Source: Acidobacteriota bacterium
Lineage (GTDB): Bacteria; Acidobacteriota; Holophagae; Thermotomaculales; Thermotomaculaceae
Reading direction: 5' to 3'
Assembly: GCA_003650445.1 (NCBI GenBank)
Contig: QMQE01000060.1
Span: 1 to 12,336, forward strand
DNA: 12,336 nt
Shown here piece by piece: positions 6,520-12,336 of the stretch; position 1 is the first letter of the stretch; every line of letters begins with the position of its first letter. A program made the position numbers and the translations under genes. The notes under the pieces are model-generated. The model searched no databases. It was given only the letters and a program-made list of their open reading frames with translations, and was not told where the DNA came from.

Positions 6520-7181
6520 TTGGGTGCGCTACCTCCGCTTTCTCCTTCAAATCTGAAGGAAAAGCGGCTGATCCTGGCCGAGGGGTCTTTGAATTGAAAA
6601 CTGAAAATTGCCGTCTGGCCCACCGCTATCTTCGTTGCAATCTGACTCGCTGTTTCAGCAAAGACCTTACCCTTTCCGTCCAATGCCTGAACCACCATTT
6701 TCAAATTATGAACGGTTTCAGTCATGTCATTCTTCACCGCCCCTTCAAAGGTTACTGTATCTCCGGTACGGGTGGTTTTCTGAGTGACCATGTTAATTGA
6801 AACAGCTGGAACCGCCTCGGGAATCTTTTTTTCCTGTTCAATCAGGGCATAAGGTTTGTAGGGAACCGTTCGTTCTACATTATCGTCTGTCAGTACAAGG
6901 GAACCCGGTTTCGCCTTCTCGGTTTTCCCCTGCCCAGCAACCTGCCCATCCGCAACGGACCGGGCCCCGGGAACAATCACCTTTTCCGTCTTTTTTACAG
7001 CCTTGACTAATTTTCTCTTAATTGACATTTTCTTGCCTGCTTTTTCCACAACCAGAAGTTGAGAACCCTTCTTTACCACCCGGTCGCATTTCAGGACGGA
7101 ACCGTCGTTAAATGTCACCAGCACATCCCCGAAGGACGCAATGGCCAGAAAGAAAATCGCCAGAAGCAGTGCTTTTCTCAT
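6516..7181 (-). CDS. Exported protein with C-terminal FxLYD-like domain
   Basis: A 221-residue predicted secreted protein of unknown function. Residues 1-18 are a signal peptide (MRKALLLAIFFLAIASFG). Residues about 19-62 (VTFNDGSVLKCDRVVKKGSQLLVVEKAGKK) look like a small beta-barrel, SH3-like segment. A Lys/Gly-rich linker follows (63-100). The C-terminal part (about 140-213), with FEGAVKNDMTETVHNLKMVVQALD and FSFQFKDPSARISRFSFRF, has the pattern of the immunoglobulin-like FxLYD domain. A GAGG site lies 6 bases before the ATG. It starts 3 bases after the methyltransferase stop, and its stop overlaps the start of the propeller/transglutaminase gene as ATGA. The two are probably exported together. 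The FxLYD call is by pattern only. Confidence 0.7.
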   Translation of the reverse strand: MRKALLLAIFFLAIASFGDVLVTFNDGSVLKCDRVVKKGSQLLVVEKAGKKMSIKRKLVKAVKKTEKVIVPGARSVADGQVAGQGKTEKAKPGSLVLTDDNVERTVPYKPYALIEQEKKIPEAVPAVSINMVTQKTTRTGDTVTFEGAVKNDMTETVHNLKMVVQALDGKGKVFAETASQIATKIAVGQTAIFSFQFKDPSARISRFSFRFEGESGGSAPK

Positions 7182-7184
7182 GAC

Positions 7185-7862
7185 TCACCTCTCTCGTATT
7201 AGAATTGCTGTATATCCAAGGGTATGTTCACACAATTTCCAGATTCTGTCAACCAATGGAGATAGCAGCAGAAATGAAATCAACAAAGGCAAAACCGGAA
7301 GCAGCAGAAAAAACAGCAAAGGCCTTTGAACAGCAGATTTCAACAGGCTGGCTGTCCGGTAATGAAGAACCCGAAAGAGTCCGCCCATCGCCTCAAGTGA
7401 TTCCACCTGAAAGCCGGCGTCTTGTGCCAGTTTTCTGAACCCGAATTCCGTGAACCGAAAGAAATCGTTGGGCTGCTGGTGCGCCTCCCAGAGAAATGGG
7501 AAAACAAAGAAACAACGGCCGCCGGGACGGGTCACCCGGGCCATCTCCGACATGGCCAGCCAGGGAGAATGAAGGTGTTCTATTGTCACCACGGATAGAA
7601 TTCCATCCATGGACGCGTCTCTCAGCGGAATCCTGTGGAGGTCCCCCACGATATCCAGTGCAGAATAGTCCCAGTTTTCATCGCCAATTGTGGCATCCAG
7701 TCCGATGAGGCGGCAATGCCGAAAAAATTCATGGTACTGACCTTCCCCCGCTCCCGCGTCCAGCAGCAGTGAATCCCCCGGAACTGCTTTCGCAAAAGTT
7801 GATATCCGCCGACGGATTTCCCGGTGAAAGGGGTCCAGAAGAAATTTAATCCATTTCCACAT
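7185..7862 (-). CDS. Class I SAM-dependent methyltransferase with hydrophobic C-terminal segment
   Basis: About 225 residues of the Methyltransf_11 type. The SAM-binding motif I is LLDAGAGEG (33-41), then DLHRIPLRDASMDGILSVVTIEHLHSP (about 74-100), covering motifs II and III, and EMARVTRPGGRCFFVFP (post-I loop and strand, 106-122). Residues 182-204 (PLLFFLLLPVLPLLISFLLLSP) form one long or two short membrane segments, so the enzyme is probably membrane-associated and may act on a lipid or envelope substrate; this is inference. The start is uncertain. ATG at 7862 overlaps the upstream gene by 17 bases, while a TTG at 7868 has GGGAG 6 bases upstream and would add two residues. The next gene starts 3 bases after its stop. 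Confidence 0.82.
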   Translation of the reverse strand: MWKWIKFLLDPFHREIRRRISTFAKAVPGDSLLLDAGAGEGQYHEFFRHCRLIGLDATIGDENWDYSALDIVGDLHRIPLRDASMDGILSVVTIEHLHSPWLAMSEMARVTRPGGRCFFVFPFLWEAHQQPNDFFRFTEFGFRKLAQDAGFQVESLEAMGGLFRVLHYRTASLLKSAVQRPLLFFLLLPVLPLLISFLLLSPLVDRIWKLCEHTLGYTAILIRER

Positions 7863-8493
7863 GGGCAAGTCCCACTCCCAGCATGAACGACAGGGCAGCC
7901 ACCGGATAAAGCCATTTTCCGTGCCCCAGGCTGCCGATAGCCAGAATCACCAGGCAGGGCAGCATGGTATTCAGGAACAGCGCCCGATAGGTCTTCACCG
8001 GGTCTTCCCCCTCCCGGATTTTCTTCCGGCCCATGATGTACGCGATCCCGGCACCCACCAATACAATGCTATTGGTCGCCCGCAGAAAATGTGCGGTCAG
8101 CAACCACAGCAGCACGGCACCGGCAACAGCGCCGGAAAGCCCGATGTAGCCGCCAATACTCTCCCGGTAGAACCAGGCCAGATAACCCAGAAAAACCACC
8201 GATGCCGCCACCATAAACGCAACCGGCAAAAAGGCATGCTTTCGAATGGTGATACTGCCGGAAAATGCCGCCGCCGTTATCACCAGTGACAGTACAATGG
8301 CCCGCCGGTCCGCCTTCGCCAAAATGGTGCCAACCGCAGCAACAGCCCCCAGAATACCAAATGCTTTCCATGCCCAGGGTGTCAGAAAATTCTCCCCTGC
8401 GTAGAGCCCCAGGGCGTATACAATCAAAAAAGCCCCACCGAAGGATGAGGCCGTAATTTCGACAGTTGCAATCTTACTTGAATGGGATGCCAT
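7846..8493 (-). CDS. Multi-pass integral membrane protein of unknown function
   Basis: A 215-residue hydrophobic protein that I do not recognise. It shows about seven or eight likely membrane segments: 16-34, 43-60, 65-83, 87-108, 115-137, 141-154, 170-189 and 194-211. One polar cytoplasmic-looking loop, GRKKIREGEDPVKTYR, lies at 155-170. That loop and the following hydrophobic stretch recall the C-terminal part of UbiA-type prenyltransferases, but no DxxxD pair is present, so no function is assigned. The start is the ATG at 8493; the frame continues upstream to 8577 inside ilvE but that extension is not hydrophobic and is unlikely to be used. The gene overlaps the ilvE end by 20 bases and the methyltransferase start by 17, so translation is probably coupled on both sides. 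Confidence 0.7.
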   Translation of the reverse strand: MASHSSKIATVEITASSFGGAFLIVYALGLYAGENFLTPWAWKAFGILGAVAAVGTILAKADRRAIVLSLVITAAAFSGSITIRKHAFLPVAFMVAASVVFLGYLAWFYRESIGGYIGLSGAVAGAVLLWLLTAHFLRATNSIVLVGAGIAYIMGRKKIREGEDPVKTYRALFLNTMLPCLVILAIGSLGHGKWLYPVAALSFMLGVGLAHVEMD

Positions 8494-9352
8494 CGTACTT
8501 AGTCCGTTCCTGGAACAGTTTCCTGAGCTCCCGGAAACCGTCCCCGACCTTTCCATCGCCAACGGGACGGCCGTCAATCTCCACCACCGGAATCAATTCC
8601 GCGCCGGAGCCGGTGAGGAACACCTCGTCCGCCGCGATGAAATCCTGGAGCACCATTCCCCGTTCATGAACCGGGACATTGTGTTCTTTTGCAATTTCAA
8701 TAATCACCTTCCGGGTAATACCCTGGAGAATGCCGTGATAGGGGGGCGGGGTAAAGAGTTCCCGGTTTTTTGCCGCAAAGATGTTGTCTGCGGTACATTC
8801 GGTAACATAGCCCTCCGCATTCAGCATAATGCCCTCGTCCGCGCCCATGCGGTTGGCTTCCATCTTTCCCATGATATTGTTCAAGTAGTTCAAGGACTTG
8901 AACATCGGGTTGAGCATGTCGGGGCGGGTACGCCTTGTAGAAACCGTCACCACTTTCAGCCCCTGTTCATAGCGGTCTTCCGGATAGAGGGCAATGCTTG
9001 TGGCAATGATGTAAATCGCCGCCTTTTCACATTTTCTCGGATCAATGCCCAGATCGCCCACCCCCCGGGTTACCAGCAGGCGGATATAGCAATCATCCAG
9101 CCCGGTGCGGCGGGTCGTTTCCAGCACAAGTTCCCCCATCTCCTTCTGAGAAACAGGAATACTCAGGCCGATGCCCTTTGCTGAATTGTAAAGTCTGTCC
9201 ATATGGTCTTCCAGGCGAAAAACCAGGCCATTATATGCCCGGATTCCCTCAAATACACCGTCTCCATACAACAGGCCATGTTCAAAAATGGACACCACGG
9301 CGTCTTCTTTCTTGTTCACGAACTTCCCATTGAGATAAATGCTCAGTGCCAT
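8474..9352 (-). CDS. ilvE: Branched-chain amino acid aminotransferase (class IV PLP enzyme)
   Basis: Predicted cytoplasmic PLP enzyme that transfers the amino group between glutamate and branched-chain 2-oxo acids, the last step of Val, Leu and Ile synthesis. At 292 residues it has the usual length. Family signatures are EHGLLYGDGVFEGIRAY (24-40), the PLP lysine K152 in MFKSLNYLNNIMGKMEANR (150-168), GYVTECTADNIF (181-192) and GILQGITR (207-214), with FLTGSGAELIPV near the C-terminus. AAAGGAG lies 6 bases before the ATG. A 79-base gap separates it from folD, with a 6-bp hairpin (9404-9425) just past the folD stop and an AT-rich stretch that could hold a weak internal promoter. D-amino-acid or aminodeoxychorismate relatives share the fold, but the KSLNYLNNI pattern favours the branched-chain enzyme. 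Confidence 0.93.
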   Translation of the reverse strand: MALSIYLNGKFVNKKEDAVVSIFEHGLLYGDGVFEGIRAYNGLVFRLEDHMDRLYNSAKGIGLSIPVSQKEMGELVLETTRRTGLDDCYIRLLVTRGVGDLGIDPRKCEKAAIYIIATSIALYPEDRYEQGLKVVTVSTRRTRPDMLNPMFKSLNYLNNIMGKMEANRMGADEGIMLNAEGYVTECTADNIFAAKNRELFTPPPYHGILQGITRKVIIEIAKEHNVPVHERGMVLQDFIAADEVFLTGSGAELIPVVEIDGRPVGDGKVGDGFRELRKLFQERTKYDGIPFK

Positions 9353-9403
9353 TGATCACTCCTTTATTCAGTTTATATTTTCATGCATCCATGTTCAGGT
9401 CAG

Positions 9404-9425
9404 ATGCGGTTTTCAGACTCCGCAT
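9404..9425. other. Small hairpin in the folD-ilvE gap
   Basis: ATGCGG and CCGCAT arms around a 10-base loop, starting 7 bases past the folD stop in the direction of transcription. No T-run follows, so it is not a standard terminator. It may be an mRNA processing or stabilising site within the operon. Confidence 0.35.
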
Positions 9426-9431
9426 GACGAT

Positions 9432-10343
9432 TCAAGACTCCCTTGCGAAACGTTTTGCCGAATCAAAGGTGTTTTGCATCAACATAGCAATCGTCAGCGG
9501 CCCCACGCCCCCTGGAACCGGTGTCAGCAGCGACGCCACTTTCTCCACCGCTTCAAAATTTACATCGCCACAGAGCGCGTAGCCTTTCTCCGCCACCTTA
9601 GTTGCCTTCAAACTGCTTTCACCGAAGAGTTCAATCGCTTTTTCTACATCGTCCACGCGGTTTACACCGACATCCACAACAACCGCACCGGGTTTAACAA
9701 AGCTCTTATCCACAAAATATGGCCTTCCAACCGCTGCAATTACCACATCCGCCTCCCGGCAAACATCCGCCAGATTCTTTGTGCGTGAATGGCAGATGGT
9801 AACTGTGGCATGACGCTGTAACAACAGCATGGCCGTCGGCTTCCCAACAATATTGCTCCGTCCGAGTACCACAGCGCGTTTTCCCTTCAATTGGACATCA
9901 TACTCGTCCAACAGTTTCATGATGCCCCTCGGCGTGCAGGGAACAAAACACTCATCCCCCACCATCATCCGGCCAACATTCACAGGATGAAAGCCGTCAA
10001 CATCCTTTTCCGGCAAAATCAGGGACAACATCCTCTTCTCATCGAGATGGCCCGGCATCGGTAGCTGGAGCAGAATTCCGTGGATATCCGGATCGTTGTT
10101 TAACCGGAGAATCAATTTTGCCAGTTCATCCTCAGACACATCATGCGGTAACCGAAACCCGCTTGAGAAAAAGCCAAGCTTTTCACAGGCCTTCTCCTTC
10201 ATTCGCACATACACTGCAGAAGCCGGATTCTCTCCCACCAGAATTACAGCCAGCCCCGGCCGAAGTCCTGAAGATACAAGTTCATTTCTTAATTCATCTG
10301 TAATCTTCCGGGCCAGCGCTTTACCATCCATCAAAACCGCCAT
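9432..10343 (-). CDS. folD: Bifunctional methylenetetrahydrofolate dehydrogenase/methenyl-THF cyclohydrolase
   Basis: Cytoplasmic enzyme interconverting 5,10-methylene-, 5,10-methenyl- and 10-formyl-tetrahydrofolate with NADP, supplying one-carbon units. Its 303 residues are slightly above the common 280-300. The folate-site signature YVRMKEKACEKLGF gives Y45 and catalytic K49, followed by GILLQLPMPGHL (Q93) and PEKDVDGFHPVNVGR (D116). The nucleotide-binding part has VLGRSNIVGKPTAMLLL (159-175), and the C-terminus carries TPVPGGVGPLTIAMLMQNT. GAGGAG lies 5 bases before the ATG. It follows the acyltransferase after 47 bases and precedes ilvE by 79 bases, all on one strand. All catalytic residues known for the family appear present. 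Confidence 0.98.
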   Translation of the reverse strand: MAVLMDGKALARKITDELRNELVSSGLRPGLAVILVGENPASAVYVRMKEKACEKLGFFSSGFRLPHDVSEDELAKLILRLNNDPDIHGILLQLPMPGHLDEKRMLSLILPEKDVDGFHPVNVGRMMVGDECFVPCTPRGIMKLLDEYDVQLKGKRAVVLGRSNIVGKPTAMLLLQRHATVTICHSRTKNLADVCREADVVIAAVGRPYFVDKSFVKPGAVVVDVGVNRVDDVEKAIELFGESSLKATKVAEKGYALCGDVNFEAVEKVASLLTPVPGGVGPLTIAMLMQNTFDSAKRFARES

Positions 10344-10390
10344 TGGCTCTCCTCTTTTCTCAAAACTGACGCATCCAGTTTATCATAAAA

Positions 10391-11308
10391 TTACATTGGC
10401 CCGGGACTACAGGCAGACTCAGCAAGAAGAATCTCTTCAATTTCCTTGTCTTTTAAAGCCCACAGCTCATTTAACCACCGCTGAAACCCCTCTTTGAATT
10501 TCATATCATTGAAATAATCCCCGATTAACTCGGATGCTACCGGCAAGTCACGCACTTGTACCACAATCTTCCTCGCCTTTCCGCAGAAAAACTGCCAGAG
10601 CGACACCACCCCATCCGGATAAACAAGTGTAATATCAAGGATTCGATTCAATTGTTCCCCCATTGAGCCCAGAACAAAAGCTATCCCTCCGGCCTTCGGT
10701 TTCAGTAAATGACGGTACGGGGATTGCTGCTTCCTTTGCTTTTCCGGACTGAATCGAGTCCCTTCCACAAAATTGATAATTGCAACTGGAATATCCCGGA
10801 ATTTTTCGCAGGCCTTTCTGGTTTTTTCAAGGTCCTTCCCTTTCAAATGCGGCTTTTTCAATAACGTTTCTCTGGAATAGCGCTTCATAAAGGGAAAATC
10901 CAGAACCTTCCAGATGAATCCAAATATCGGTACCCATATCAGCTCTCTCTTCAAAAAAAACTTCAACGGGGGTATCTTTTTGCAAAAAGCCATCTGCAAG
11001 ACAAAAATATCCGCACCCGACTGGTGATTCGGCAACAAAAGGTACCACCCGTTTACATTCAGGTTGCCAACACCCCTGATCTCCCACTCTGTCCGGTGAA
11101 ACGCCCTGAAAATAAGGTTGTTGATCCCCATCCAGCAAATGACGATTTTGTTTAGAATACTGTCACCTAACTTTCGTATAACTGGAAAAGGAAATAAGTA
11201 CTTAAAAAAGGCGGCTATAATTATAAACGGCACCCACATAAGTGTTTGAATTACCAGAATAACTATAACCAACACCCCTTTAACAAATCCAGGTAAGTAC
11301 TTCAGCAT
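10391..11308 (-). CDS. Membrane lysophospholipid acyltransferase, YihG/LCLAT1-like
   Basis: A 305-residue acyltransferase of the 1-acylglycerol-3-phosphate family, predicted to acylate lysophospholipids at the inner membrane. Hydrophobic segments are at about 8-37. Motif I is NHQSGADIF (H95, D100), motif II covers the KRELIWVPIFGFIW region (120-133), motif III is FVEGTRFS (E182-R185), and LKPKAGGIAFVLGSM (202-216) matches the YihG/LCLAT1 subgroup. The start is the ATG at 11308, with AGGAGG 5 bases upstream. The frame runs 36 codons further, but that part has no site and is rich in Lys, Phe and Cys. It heads the eight-gene operon, which may couple lipid and envelope functions with folate and amino acid enzymes; that grouping is inference. 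E. coli YihG is a relative, but the exact substrate is not shown. Confidence 0.88.
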   Translation of the reverse strand: MLKYLPGFVKGVLVIVILVIQTLMWVPFIIIAAFFKYLFPFPVIRKLGDSILNKIVICWMGINNLIFRAFHRTEWEIRGVGNLNVNGWYLLLPNHQSGADIFVLQMAFCKKIPPLKFFLKRELIWVPIFGFIWKVLDFPFMKRYSRETLLKKPHLKGKDLEKTRKACEKFRDIPVAIINFVEGTRFSPEKQRKQQSPYRHLLKPKAGGIAFVLGSMGEQLNRILDITLVYPDGVVSLWQFFCGKARKIVVQVRDLPVASELIGDYFNDMKFKEGFQRWLNELWALKDKEIEEILLAESACSPGPM

Positions 11309-11313
11309 ATCGG

Positions 11314-11319
11314 CCTCCT
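11314..11319 (-). promoter_or_regulatory. Ribosome binding site deciding the acyltransferase start
   Basis: AGGAGG on the minus strand, 5 bases before the ATG at 11308. It sits inside the upstream extension of the reading frame and argues against using it. Confidence 0.85.
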
Positions 11320-11339
11320 GTACATCTCTTCCTTTATCT

Positions 11340-11369
11340 ATTATGCAATAAATCCCTATCTGAAAGCAA
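11340..11369 (-). promoter_or_regulatory. Candidate promoter of the eight-gene operon
   Basis: On the minus strand: TTGCTT (11369-11364), an 18-base spacer and CATAAT (11345-11340), which matches TATAAT in 5 of 6. It would start transcription about 25 bases before the acyltransferase ATG. The -35 match is weak. Confidence 0.4.
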
Positions 11370-11523
11370 GAACAGGAAAAACAAGAGAAAAACTTTTTTT
11401 TGAAAAATACCCTCAAACTTAATAATACCGTATCTCATTTGTTTTTTTAACTTTATAGCATTCCAATTTCCCGTGCAGTGGGATAAACAAAGAAAATCTA
11501 TCGAAATAGCTTCCTATTCTGTC
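11370..11523. other. AT-rich divergent intergenic stretch
   Basis: Part of the 303-base gap between the acyltransferase and the RRM gene. It contains A- and T-runs (about 11390-11402 and 11440-11448). I see no gene and none of the repeat motifs of the other intergenic islands. Confidence 0.5.
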
Positions 11524-11539
11524 TTCCCTGTGCAATAAT
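11511..11539 (+). promoter_or_regulatory. Candidate promoter of the RRM protein gene
   Basis: TTCCTA (weak -35), a 17-base spacer and AATAAT. The 16 bases at 11524-11539 match 2577-2592, around the peptidase -10, at 13 of 16 positions (shared TTCCCTGTG then AxAAT-type ends). A leader of about 65 bases would precede the ATG. Confidence 0.35.
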
Positions 11540-11599
11540 CTCTTCAGCGGTTTGTTCGGCCTGTCACGTTGTCAGATTGATATTCCGTATGTTTTTTTC

Positions 11600-11605
11600 A
11601 AGGAG
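11600..11605 (+). promoter_or_regulatory. Ribosome binding site of the RRM gene
   Basis: AAGGAG, 6 bases before the ATG at 11612. It fixes the start downstream of the longer frame that opens at 11552. Confidence 0.85.
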
Positions 11606-11611
11606 TTTCGA

Positions 11612-11887
11612 ATGTCTCAGAGTTTGTATGTCGGTAATTTCCCGTATTCCACCACAGAAGATGAATTGCGCGCAATGTGCGCAGAGCATGGTTCAGTTGA
11701 ATCTGTTCGTATTATCAGTGACCGTAACACCGGTCTCTCACGCGGCTTCGGTTTCGTTGACATGGCGACCGAAGATGAAGCACAGGCTGTTATTTCAGCA
11801 CTGAATGGTAAAGATATTGGTGGAAGGGAACTGAAAGTAAACGTTTCCAAGCCCAGAGAAGAACGCCCCAAGCGCGACCGCTGGTAA
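11612..11887 (+). CDS. Single-RRM RNA-binding protein
   Basis: A 91-residue protein made of one RNA recognition motif and a short basic tail. RNP2 is LYVGNF (5-10) and RNP1 is RGFGFVDM (44-51), with the aromatic residues that stack on RNA present (Y6, F46, F48). Spacing matches the usual RRM (TTEDELR helix 1, EDEAQAVISALNG helix 2, RELKVNVSKP last strand). The tail REERPKRDRW (82-91) is charged. In other bacteria small proteins of this kind, such as cyanobacterial Rbp, are often cold- or stress-induced and bind single-stranded RNA; the role here is inferred. The gene has its own promoter region, a strong ribosome site and a classic terminator, so it is a single-gene unit transcribed away from the large operon. 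Confidence 0.95.
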   Translation: MSQSLYVGNFPYSTTEDELRAMCAEHGSVESVRIISDRNTGLSRGFGFVDMATEDEAQAVISALNGKDIGGRELKVNVSKPREERPKRDRW

Positions 11888-11911
11888 ATTCTTCTTACAA
11901 AATTGAAAGCG

Positions 11912-11940
11912 AAAAGCCGGGCTTCTGCCCGGCTTTTTTT
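11912..11940 (+). terminator. Intrinsic terminator of the RRM gene
   Basis: An 11-bp stem (AAAAGCCGGGC, loop TTCT, GCCCGGCTTTT) with the T-run extending to 11940, 24 bases past the stop codon. Confidence 0.95.
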
Positions 11941-11982
11941 ATGCCCGCAATCAGGGAGTGGGCGGCGGAAGGTGCAAGTGCG

Positions 11983-12140
11983 AGTGCGAGTGAGCGAAAG
12001 AAGGGGGCCAGGCCATTCCCTGCTTTGTTTCTGCTAATCACAAATTACAAGTTACGAATCACGGCCCCCAGAGCTGGCCATTCTTTGTCCCCTCCCTTCC
12101 CTTTCGGTCAGAACACTGAACACTGAACACATCTTTTCTC
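11983..12140. repeat. 158-bp dispersed repeat, copy 2
   Basis: Same orientation as copy 1 (75-232), gap-free, 7 mismatches. It contains GGCCATTCCCTG at 12011, the heptamer array RTYACRA at 12037-12064, a second diverged GGCCATTCTTTG at 12076, and a clean AACACTG array at about 12112-12130. Confidence 0.93.
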
Positions 12141-12157
12141 ATCATCACCCTTCGGGT

Positions 12158-12204
12158 GAGTAGGAGTAGGGGTAGGAGTAGGGGTAAGAAAAATCAGGGA
12201 GTTG
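12158..12204. repeat. 47-bp exact repeat of GAGTAG/GGGTAG hexamers, copy 2
   Basis: Identical to 4001-4047. Just before it is CCCTTCGGGT, which with the first hexamers also recurs at 4109-4130 with one mismatch. Confidence 0.95.
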
Positions 12205-12307
12205 GCAAATGTCCCCTGCCTTTTCTGAATCTCATCTTTACTCAGGCTCAGACTTAAACTTCTCTTTCAGCATGGGCATTTGGTGTTTGTCAGTTTGAAA
12301 ATAAAAA

Positions 12308-12336
12308 TGGAGGCGACGGCCGGATTTGAACCGGCG
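12308..12336 (-). tRNA. 3' end of a tRNA, probably tRNA-Cys (cut by window edge)
   Basis: Read on the minus strand: T-arm GCCGG-TTCAAAT-CCGGC (12335-12319), acceptor 3' strand CGTCGCC, discriminator T and an encoded CCA (12310-12308). U73 and a 5' acceptor implied as GGCGACG fit bacterial tRNA-Cys best. tRNA-Gly also has U73 but usually begins GCGGG. The anticodon lies outside the window, so the amino acid is inferred. Confidence 0.85.

Larger units (their letters stand above)
11941..12307. repeat. Intergenic repeat island 3 (between RRM terminator and tRNA)
   Basis: No gene is supported. Starting directly after the terminator T-run, it contains GTGCGA-like hexamers (about 11973-11992), the second 158-bp repeat, a CACCC-TTC-GGGTG hairpin (12146-12158) and the second 47-bp repeat. 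Bases 12205-12307 are plain AT-leaning sequence in which I see nothing recognisable. Confidence 0.75.

Noticed and set aside
8494..8577. A 28-codon N-terminal extension of the membrane protein
   Set aside because: It lies entirely inside the ilvE coding end, is polar and unlike the rest of the protein; the ATG at 8493 gives an ordinary short overlap.
11309..11416. A 36-codon N-terminal extension of the acyltransferase
   Set aside because: AGGAGG lies just before the ATG at 11308, and the extension is a Lys/Phe/Cys-rich translation of AT-rich spacer that also covers the candidate promoter.

Overview
The window is a stretch of bacterial chromosome with about balanced base composition. Its genes are tightly packed, start mostly at ATG, and often have strong AGGAGG-type ribosome binding sites. 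Signal peptides on three predicted proteins and a membrane acyltransferase of the YihG type suggest a Gram-negative-like cell envelope, but nothing here places the organism in a known phylum. There is no transposase, integrase, phage gene, CRISPR array or origin.

Layout, left to right. (1) Bases 1-230 are a non-coding island of short repeats. (2) tex (minus strand, 231-2366) encodes an S1-domain RNA-binding protein. (3) A 266-bp divergent intergenic region holds hexamer repeats in inverted orientation and a promoter on each side. (4) An exported bleomycin-hydrolase-type cysteine peptidase lies at 2633-3949 (plus). (5) A perfect 18-bp-stem palindrome, probably a bidirectional terminator, begins a second large repeat island (3966-4282). 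(6) Eight minus-strand genes from 11308 down to 4283 look like one operon. In transcription order they are: YihG-like acyltransferase, folD, a branched-chain aminotransferase (ilvE), a multi-pass membrane protein, a SAM methyltransferase, an exported FxLYD-like protein, an exported beta-propeller/transglutaminase-like protein, and ruvA. The last six are separated by 3 bp or overlap, with two ATGA stop/start overlaps. (7) A divergent 303-bp region precedes a 91-residue RRM RNA-binding protein (plus, 11612-11887) with a classic intrinsic terminator. (8) A third large repeat island follows (11941-12204). (9) The 3' end of a tRNA, most likely tRNA-Cys, enters on the minus strand at the right edge.

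The coding part is mostly core metabolism and housekeeping. The less ordinary parts are two. One is the exported FxLYD/propeller-transglutaminase pair, co-translated with ruvA. The other is a family of composite intergenic repeats built from degenerate 6- and 7-base units. These include a 158-bp element present twice at about 96% identity and an exact 47-bp element present twice. The repeats sit only at the edges of transcription units and are absent inside the eight-gene operon.
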